This document shows, piece after piece, positions 58,981 to 64,000 of a stretch of 64,000 nt of DNA. Below the pieces are notes generated by a model that worked only from the letters and a program-made list of their open reading frames with translations, was not told the origin of the DNA and did no database searches. Position 1 is the first letter of the stretch, and every line of letters starts with the position of its first letter. The position numbers and the translations under genes are program-made. Source of the stretch: JAUSIK01 sp964547875 (GTDB lineage Archaea > Nanobdellota > Nanobdellia > Pacearchaeales > GW2011-AR1); the NCBI GenBank assembly GCA_964547875.1, contig CAZJPE010000004.1, forward strand, positions 35,722-99,721, in the 5' to 3' direction.

Positions 58981-59560
58981 GATTAACCTCGAGAAAACCT
59001 ATAAGCACTATGCCATTAGTAATATTATTAAATAAGCTTTTATCTATTAAGCTTCTTTTGAATTCATGTATCTGTATTTTTCGACCAATTTCTTTTTCAA
59101 ATTTAATAAGTTCTCTTAGGTAAATAATTTTATATTCTTTGAATTCTTCATGTTCTATTGCAATATCAATGTCGGAATTTGAAATATCTTCTCCTTTTCT
59201 AAAACTGCCAAAAATGATAATCGCTTTAGGATGATTATACTGTTCATATAAGAATTCTACGAGCCCGCTTTGATAAATAAAATTAAGATTATAGACAATT
59301 TTGCTTTTTTGAAAATACCAATCTGCCTGATTGGCTTTTATACGCCATATTTTTGTTAATTTTTCGACTTTAATAAAATCTTTACTTGCTAAATCATTAA
59401 TAATTGCGCCTATATTTGCTTTGGCGACCCCCGCTTCTTTTGCTAAATCGCTAAGGCTAAATTCTCTTTCTGGATGTTTATAGAAAACTTCCAAAATCTT
59501 TTGAATTGCGGTTTGTATATAGTACTTATGGTATCTTTTAATACTTATTAGTTTATTCAT
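58967..59560 (-). CDS. Winged-helix plus MNT nucleotidyltransferase antitoxin
   Basis: A 197-residue protein. An N-terminal winged helix (REFSLSDLAKEAGVAKANIGAIINDLASKDFIKVEK) is fused to a minimal nucleotidyltransferase with IIIFGSFRKGEDISNSDIDIAIE (GSxxxG...DxD). MntA-type antitoxins AMPylate HEPN toxins; here the same chain can also bind DNA, so it may act as enzyme and autorepressor. Its promoter carries a perfect palindrome. Confidence 0.85.
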   Translation of the reverse strand: MNKLISIKRYHKYYIQTAIQKILEVFYKHPEREFSLSDLAKEAGVAKANIGAIINDLASKDFIKVEKLTKIWRIKANQADWYFQKSKIVYNLNFIYQSGLVEFLYEQYNHPKAIIIFGSFRKGEDISNSDIDIAIEHEEFKEYKIIYLRELIKFEKEIGRKIQIHEFKRSLIDKSLFNNITNGIVLIGFLEVNHESR

Positions 59561-59574
59561 ATAACATATGTTAT
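59561..59574 (-). promoter_or_regulatory. 14-bp palindromic operator of HEPN-MNT pair
   Basis: ATAACATATGTTAT is a perfect palindrome ending at the base before the ATG of the MNT gene and lies between it and the TATA-like GTTTAAATAG (about 59585-59594). Confidence 0.6.
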
Positions 59575-59603
59575 TAATTAGAACTATTTAAACTTTTTGT
59601 TTA

Positions 59604-61025
59604 TCATATTTTCTTGAATAAAATATCTGATTTCTTGAGCTTGCTGATTTTTAAAGGCTCGTTTAATTGTTTTATTGAGATTTCAAAATTGAATGTTTTG
59701 GCTATTTTTTCTGAAGTTTCTGGGATGAACGGAGAGAGGAGAATTGCTGCGTCTTTTATGCCATTTGCTAATTGATAAAGAATTTTTTTATCTTTTGTCT
59801 CCCATGGCTTTTTTTCTTGAATATATTCGTTTAGCTTATCTATAAATGCGAATATTTCATTTAACGCCTTATCTAATTCTAAGGCGTTTATGTGAGCTGA
59901 TGTTTTTTCTATTGTTTGCTTTGAGTCTATTATATCTGTTTTCTCTAAATTATATTTTTCTGCTAATGCCGAAACTCTTGAGACTAGGTTGCCAAGTTTG
60001 TTTGCTAGCTCATTGTTATTTCTTTCTATTAAGATTTTTTCAGAATAATCAGAATCTTCGAATACATTACATTTTAGTAACGAATATCTAACTATATCCG
60101 AGGGGTATTTACTTAATAATTCTAAAGGATTCAATGTATTTCCTAAAGATTTTGACATTTTTTTCCCCTCAATATTTAAATATCCATGTACAAGCAATCT
60201 TTCGGGTAATTTATAATCTGCAGAAATTAACATCGCAGGCCATATTACTGAATGAAACCAGTTAATCCCCTTACCAATAACATGCAGTTGTGCTGGCCAA
60301 AATTCTTTATCTTTTTCTTTCAGACCAGATATATAATTTATCAAAGCATCAATCCATACCCAAATCTTGTAATTTTTATCTATTGGAAAGTCAATACCCC
60401 ATTCTGCATCTTTTCTTGTTATACAAATATCATTTAGTTCTTCTTTTATTCTATTTAGCATTTCATTTCCCCTAGACTTCGGAATTACGTATTTTGGAAT
60501 TATTTTGAGCAACTGAGTTTTATATTTAGAAAGCTTAAAGAAATAGGCATCTTCTTTTCTTAATTCTGGCGCAGTATTATGTTCCGGACATTTTCCGTTT
60601 ATTAGTTCGTTTTCTGTGTAATAAGTTTCACAGCCTATGCAGTACAATCCCTCATACGCTTTTTTATAGATATCTTCTTTATTTATTATTTTCTTGATTA
60701 TTTTTTGAACGATCACTGCATGTTGACTTGCAGATGTTCTTACGAATTCATTATAAGAGATATTTAGTTTGTCACATAATTTTTTAAAAGATGCAGCGTT
60801 TTTGTTAATAAATTTGCTTACTGGAATCCCTGCTTTTTTAGCTGCTTGCACATTTTTTTGAGCATTTTCGTCCACACCTGTTAGAAAAAAGACGTCCTTG
60901 CTTAACAGTTTGTTCCAACGAGCCATGGCATCAGCTAGTGTTTTTTCGAACGCGTGTCCACAATGTGGCTGTGCGTTAACATAGTCTATTGCGGTTGTTA
61001 CATAAAATGTGTTTTTTGTTCTCAT
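59604..61025 (-). CDS. metG: Methionyl-tRNA synthetase, bacterial-like short type
   Basis: Charges tRNA-Met. TAIDYVNAQPHCGHAFEKTLADA (HIGH type), a zinc knuckle (YCIGCETYYTENELINGKCPEH), the anticodon-recognition region and KKMSKSLGN are all present. The 473-residue form with one zinc knuckle and no C-terminal OB domain is the bacterial-like branch rather than the archaeal two-knuckle enzyme. The missing OB domain is encoded separately at 58210-58542. Confidence 0.93.
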   Translation of the reverse strand: MRTKNTFYVTTAIDYVNAQPHCGHAFEKTLADAMARWNKLLSKDVFFLTGVDENAQKNVQAAKKAGIPVSKFINKNAASFKKLCDKLNISYNEFVRTSASQHAVIVQKIIKKIINKEDIYKKAYEGLYCIGCETYYTENELINGKCPEHNTAPELRKEDAYFFKLSKYKTQLLKIIPKYVIPKSRGNEMLNRIKEELNDICITRKDAEWGIDFPIDKNYKIWVWIDALINYISGLKEKDKEFWPAQLHVIGKGINWFHSVIWPAMLISADYKLPERLLVHGYLNIEGKKMSKSLGNTLNPLELLSKYPSDIVRYSLLKCNVFEDSDYSEKILIERNNNELANKLGNLVSRVSALAEKYNLEKTDIIDSKQTIEKTSAHINALELDKALNEIFAFIDKLNEYIQEKKPWETKDKKILYQLANGIKDAAILLSPFIPETSEKIAKTFNFEISIKQLNEPLKISKLKKSDILFKKI

Positions 61026-61054
61026 TAAAAGTTGAGAAAAAGGAGGTATAAAAA

Positions 61055-61219
61055 TTATTTGTTTTTGATTTCTTTTTTTTCAGGCATTAATTCTTTTATT
61101 TCATTAGACAGTGTTTCATCTTTTTCGTCTATTTGCGATTTGGCTCCTCTGACTAGATTAAACTCAAGGCCAAACTCTTCTAATCTTTCTTTATTCTTTT
61201 CTTTCATTTCTCTTGCCAT
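61055..61219 (-). CDS. Small charged protein, 54 residues
   Basis: MAREMKEKNKERLEEFGLEFNLVRGAKSQ then an acidic-basic tail ending KKEIKNK. A highly charged helical protein directly upstream of metG (30 nt), with AGGAGGT at about 61041-61047 on the opposite strand being unrelated. Family unknown; likely co-transcribed with metG. Confidence 0.45.
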   Translation of the reverse strand: MAREMKEKNKERLEEFGLEFNLVRGAKSQIDEKDETLSNEIKELMPEKKEIKNK

Positions 61220-61326
61220 ACAATTTCAATGCTTAAAAACTATATAAACATTATTGAGATTTTTTCTATAGGAGAAGATTTTTTAGAAGGCTAAAGATTT
61301 AAAAAGCGTTTTTTATTTGAAGAAGA

Positions 61327-61902
61327 ATGGCACACGGAATGTATCATTATATTGGAGAATTGTGGAAAAAGCCTTCTCGAGAGCTGATGCAGGAAAAGCT
61401 GATTGAATGGAGAAAGGGTAATAGTATTGTTGGAGTTGAGAAACCATTGCGATTAGACAGGGCAAGAGCATTGGGATACAAGGCAAAGAAGGGATTTGTT
61501 GTTGTCAGGGTAAGATTGAAGAGAGGCGGGAGGAGAAGGCAGAGATATGGCGTCAAGGGAAGAAAATCAACAAGGCAGACAATAAGAAAGATGCTGAAGA
61601 TGAATTACAGGTGGGTTGCAGAGATTAGGGCTGCGAGCAAACACAAGAATTTAGAAGTGTTAAATTCCTACTGGATCGGAAAAGACGGGAAGTATTATTT
61701 TTTTGAGGTTATTTTGGTTGATCCTGCAAGGCCAGAGATAATTAATGATAAAACGTTGAGATGGCTTAGTTTTGGTAAAAATAGAAATAGGGCTGAAAGG
61801 GGATTGACTTCTGCAGCGAAGAAATCGCGCGGATTGAGAAGCAAGAGCGATAATTTGAAAGTCAGGCCAAGCTTGAGGGCGTGGGATAGAAGAGGGAAAT
61901 AG
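61327..61902 (+). CDS. rpl15e: Ribosomal protein L15e
   Basis: A 191-residue basic large-subunit protein, strongly conserved: MAHGMYHYIGELWKKP, LRLDRARALGYKAKKGFVVVRVRLKRGG, RKSTRQTIRKM and the C-terminal GLTSAAKKSRGLR. Length and all blocks match archaeal L15e. GATTTAAAAAGCG about 28 nt upstream is its promoter. Confidence 0.97.
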   Translation: MAHGMYHYIGELWKKPSRELMQEKLIEWRKGNSIVGVEKPLRLDRARALGYKAKKGFVVVRVRLKRGGRRRQRYGVKGRKSTRQTIRKMLKMNYRWVAEIRAASKHKNLEVLNSYWIGKDGKYYFFEVILVDPARPEIINDKTLRWLSFGKNRNRAERGLTSAAKKSRGLRSKSDNLKVRPSLRAWDRRGK

Positions 61903-61924
61903 TTTTAATCTTAGCCAAAGAAGA

Positions 61925-62150
61925 AATTGCGTTGAATGTACGCGATTTAAATAAGTCACTCTCCATTTTTTATTTCTATCATTAAGAGAGTGATTTGGAT
62001 TGAAAAATTGCAAGTTTTGAATCTTTAAAGCCGTGTTCAGGGACCTGAGCATCAGCGAGAGTGCAACGTGGCAAAACGCTTGCGTTTTGAGTTAAAATCA
62101 CTTTTCGGGGTGGGAAAATTAATCTGAGAAGTTGTTGCGATATTTTTTGC
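61925..62150 (+). ncRNA. Intergenic structured element, copy A
   Basis: Contains AAGTCACTCTC / GAGAGTGATTT (61953-61963 / 61986-61996, 22-nt loop), GTGCAACG at 62061-62068, a hairpin CAAAACGC/GCGTTTTG at 62072-62089, and GAGAAGTTGTTGCGATATTT at 62126-62145. The same blocks occur in the same order at 63735-64000. CGATTTAAATAAG (about 61942-61954) is TATA-like. It could be a small RNA or a MITE-like element; strand is a guess. Confidence 0.5.
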
Positions 62151-62221
62151 TTCTTTTTTTCTAAAAAAGAAGATTTTTGATAAAACGAAAGATTTATATA
62201 TAAGTTTATATAAGGATTAGT

Positions 62222-62494
62222 ATGGAAATATATAATGAAAAGGAAATAATCCACTATCCAAGCTTAAGAACAATGTTAATGGTAGAAAGAATTTTGAGAG
62301 AAGCAGAAACAATGATAGATAGGGAAGAATTAAAGAGAAGATTGCCTAATAAAATTATGCACCAGACTTTAAATTTAATATTAAAATACTTTGAAGAAAA
62401 AGGGATGATAATTGATAGCCATAAAGGAATATTATGGATTTACAATCCTAGCCCTAAATTGAGAAAGGCAATTGAAAACGCAAGGGAGATATAA
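62222..62494 (+). CDS. Winged-helix protein, antitoxin-like
   Basis: A 90-residue protein: SLRTMLMVERILREAETMIDREELKRRLPNKIMHQTLNLILKYFEEKGMIIDSHKGILWIY is a winged helix. It is followed with a TAATG overlap by a RelE-like gene, so it is probably the antitoxin and repressor of a toxin-antitoxin pair. GATTTATATATAAG about 27 nt upstream is its TATA box. Confidence 0.72.
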   Translation: MEIYNEKEIIHYPSLRTMLMVERILREAETMIDREELKRRLPNKIMHQTLNLILKYFEEKGMIIDSHKGILWIYNPSPKLRKAIENAREI

Positions 62495-62868
62495 TGTTTC
62501 AAGGAAAATAGATTAGTGTAAGGCTCTCTGAGGAAGCAGATGCAGTTTATCAAGAATTAAATAAAATAGTCGGAGAAGAAAAGTTAAAAGGAATTGATAG
62601 TTCTTTTCATCAGACTCTATTAAGAAGCATTAATAGAGTTAGGGATTTGTTGAAACAAAATCCATTTGCAGGTGACCAAGTAAAAAAGAAACAGCTTCCT
62701 CCAAAGTATATTCAGAAATTTGATGTTGATAATGTTTGGAGGATTGAGTTAGTAGATAGGTGGAGATTAGTTTATACCATTACTGGAAATCAAATTGAAA
62801 TAATCACCTTCGTTATGGACATTTTTAACCATAAGGATTATGATAAAGTGTTTGGATATAAACATTGA
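62494..62868 (+). pseudogene. RelE/ParE-like toxin with in-frame TAG at codon 6
   Basis: ATG 62494 (overlapping the previous stop) is followed by four codons and TAG at 62509-62511. The same frame then gives ISVRLSEEADAVYQELNK, PFAGDQVKKKQLPPKYIQKF, VWRIELVDRWRLVYTITGNQIEIITFVMDIFNHKDYDKVFGY, a complete RelE-like toxin. No ATG, GTG or TTG start just after the TAG would restore it; TTG 62647 yields only the last 73 residues. A nonsense mutation best explains it. Confidence 0.72.
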
Positions 62869-63053
62869 TGCAAATGGATTACAAACAAAAATTTGAGCCG
62901 AAGGGAGATAAAGTTATTCATGGGGCTGGGCAAAGTTTGGAGATGTTTCATAAATATTGGAAAGCGGTTGAAAATTATAAACCTGCTATTCTCTCAGATA
63001 GAGAAAGAATATGTTCTTTGGTGAATCTTCCTAAAAGAAAAAGCGCAAAATAG
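62868..63053 (+). CDS. Hypothetical short protein
   Basis: A 61-residue protein whose ATG overlaps the previous stop (TGATG). Sequence YKQKFEPKGDKVIHGAGQSLEMFHKYWKAVENYKPAI is followed by a basic end. The GKV.HGAGQS stretch looks like the start of a larger enzyme, so this may be the N-terminal part of a truncated gene. No firm family. Confidence 0.4.
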   Translation: MQMDYKQKFEPKGDKVIHGAGQSLEMFHKYWKAVENYKPAILSDRERICSLVNLPKRKSAK

Positions 63054-63130
63054 AAAGTTTTTTAAGCTCTGGATCAGTAATATAATCATATACAAGCCCC
63101 AGGCTTGCCCTGCAAACCTGGGTTTTCACA

Positions 63131-63701
63131 ATGAAAGAAAGAATCTCTATTTTTATCGATGGTAATAATTTCTATTTTGGTTTAAGAAAATTGTATGGTG
63201 ATGACTTAAAAGCAATGAAATTCAATTTTGAAAAATTCTGTAATTTTATTGCCAATAAAAAGAGAAATAGTCAATATTTTCTATTATAATGCTCCTCTTG
63301 ATATTACGAAGGACATTGAAAAATACAAACTTCAACAAAAATTCTTTGACAAAATTAGTAGAATTCCAAAATTTAATCTTGTTTTATGTAAAATGGTTAA
63401 AAGAAGAATAAAAGGAACGAATGAATTTTATTATGTCCTTAAAGAAGACGATATTCACATGGCAGTTGATTTAGTAAAGGGAGCATTCAAGAATTTTTAT
63501 GATGTGGCAATTCTTGTTTCTGGAGACGGAGATTTTGTGCCTGCTGTGAAGGCAGCACGTGAAGAGAGAAAGAAAGTTGAAAATATTTATTTTAAGAAAA
63601 GTGCTTCTACGAATTTAAAGCAAAATTGCGATAAATCTTTTCTGTTAAGAAAAGAGATTTTAGATAGATTTTTTGATTCTCCGAGTGAAACGAGGCATTA
63701 G
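63131..63701 (+). pseudogene. NYN-domain nuclease with +1 frameshift
   Basis: The first frame from ATG 63131 gives RISIFIDGNNFYFGLRKLYG, the first Asp motif of NYN (LabA/DUF88) nucleases, then stops at 63287. The +1 frame continues EIVNIFYYNAPLD, HMAVDLVKGAF and VAILVSGDGDFVPAVKAARE, with the remaining acidic motifs, to TAG 63699-63701. Removing one A from an A5 run (AATAAAAAGAG) restores the protein of about 190 residues. Confidence 0.8.
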
Positions 63702-63734
63702 TAGTGGGGGTTTGGGGGTGAGGGATTAGACATA

Positions 63735-64000
63735 ACGTCTGACATTTACAGAAGTCGCTCACCAAAATTGAATTATAAATAAGTGAGCGATTTGGGCGAA
63801 CAAATGCAATGCAGTAAGCCTGTAAATGTCTGTTATACAAGGTTTTCTGAAAGAAAAAGTGCAACGTCCCCAAGAATTTTGTTAAAAATTCGAAGGCGTT
63901 TGTGAGTGTGCGTGGGTGGGCGGGGGTTGGATGGTGGGAATTTTTTAAAAATTCCATTTCAATAAGAGAAATTATCGCAGTATTGTTTTAGTTTGTAGGG
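63735..64000 (+). ncRNA. Intergenic structured element, copy B (reaches window edge)
   Basis: Outer stem GACATTTACAG (63741-63751) / CTGTAAATGTC (63820-63830); inner stem AAGTCGCTCAC / GTGAGCGATTT (63752-63762 / 63783-63793); GTGCAACG at 63859-63866; hairpin GAATTTT/AAAATTC at 63874-63891; and GAGAAATTATCGCAGTATTG at 63966-63985. Order and the 68-69 nt distance from stem end to GTGCAACG match copy A. The outer stem has no clear counterpart in copy A. Confidence 0.5.

Noticed and set aside
62494..62868. TAG read as pyrrolysine in the RelE-like gene
   Set aside because: The position is at the variable start of a toxin, no Pyl tRNA or methylamine methyltransferase is seen, and another gene has TAA instead.
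63090..63130. CCCCAGG...CCTGGG hairpin before the NYN gene as a riboswitch
   Set aside because: Only a 6-bp stem with a plain loop; more likely a terminator or leader hairpin, and no known riboswitch core is present.
6259..63701. Sequencing error as the cause of all frameshifts
   Set aside because: Long core genes totalling about 30 kb are free of indels, so error would have to avoid them. It cannot be excluded for single cases without reads.
63607..63957. Minus-strand frame of 116 residues at the window end
   Set aside because: It overlaps the NYN gene and element B and has low-complexity, non-protein-like composition.
1..64000. CRISPR arrays, insertion-sequence transposases, rRNA genes
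   Set aside because: No regularly spaced direct repeats, no transposase motifs and no rRNA-like sequence were found on either strand.

Overview
This AT-rich window comes from an archaeon. It carries translation factor aIF2 beta, release factor aRF1, ribosomal protein L15e, transcription factor TFS, archaeal NAC, Sec61 beta, MCM with an RPA-like protein, a family B DNA polymerase, a Cdc48/VAT ATPase and two intron-containing tRNAs. Short proteins, tight spacing, many TATA boxes about 25-30 nt upstream of start codons (leaderless genes), an archaeal replication core and several bacterial-type tRNA enzymes suggest a reduced DPANN-type lineage (Pacearchaeota/Woesearchaeota-like). That placement is an inference; no rRNA gene is present to test it.

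Layout. 1-11.3 kb: RNA ligase, a GatE-type amidotransferase subunit, bacterial-type TGT and AspRS, a GatC-like protein, GatA, three VapBC-type toxin-antitoxin pairs and two broken genes. 11.3-17.7 kb: metallo-beta-lactamase-fold protein, ftsZ with a strong Shine-Dalgarno and terminator, a Nudix remnant, nitroreductase, MnmA, a potassium channel. 17.7-29.3 kb: tRNA-Asn with two insertions, a KH protein with DUF424, aIF2 beta, an RPA-like protein with MCM (MCM holds a 514-residue intein), aRF1, ValRS. 29.3-41.4 kb: VapBC, endonuclease III, Sec61 beta, PolB, phosphoesterase, Toprim protein, TFS, signal peptidase, tRNAs Lys, Gly and Ile, plus several decayed genes. 41.5-45.6 kb: a regulator-cdc48-hsp20 operon and methionine aminopeptidase. 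45.6-53 kb: a five-gene surface-protein cluster ending (5' side) in a 1476-residue protein. 53-64 kb: an RNA m5C methyltransferase operon, NAC, MinD, an aspartic-protease remnant, a tRNA-binding protein, a HEPN-MNT pair, MetRS, L15e, a further toxin-antitoxin-like region and a NYN nuclease remnant.

How the genes work together. AspRS has His31, a residue linked in bacteria to non-discriminating AspRS, and the window holds GatE-type, GatA and GatC-like subunits; together they suggest Asn-tRNA (and perhaps Gln-tRNA) made by transamidation. Both AspRS and the GatE-type subunit lack the GAD domain their families normally carry. The surface cluster is built from duplicated modules, and its giant protein ends in two copies of a sigma-region-4-like helix-turn-helix with no convincing membrane segment before them.

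About eleven accessory genes carry frameshifts or in-frame stops, while roughly 30 kb of housekeeping coding sequence carries none, which points to real decay of the accessory gene set. Two intergenic elements (about 61.93-62.15 kb and 63.73-64.0 kb) share collinear blocks and a hairpin with two compensatory base-pair changes; they are the best candidate here for an undescribed structured RNA or small mobile element.
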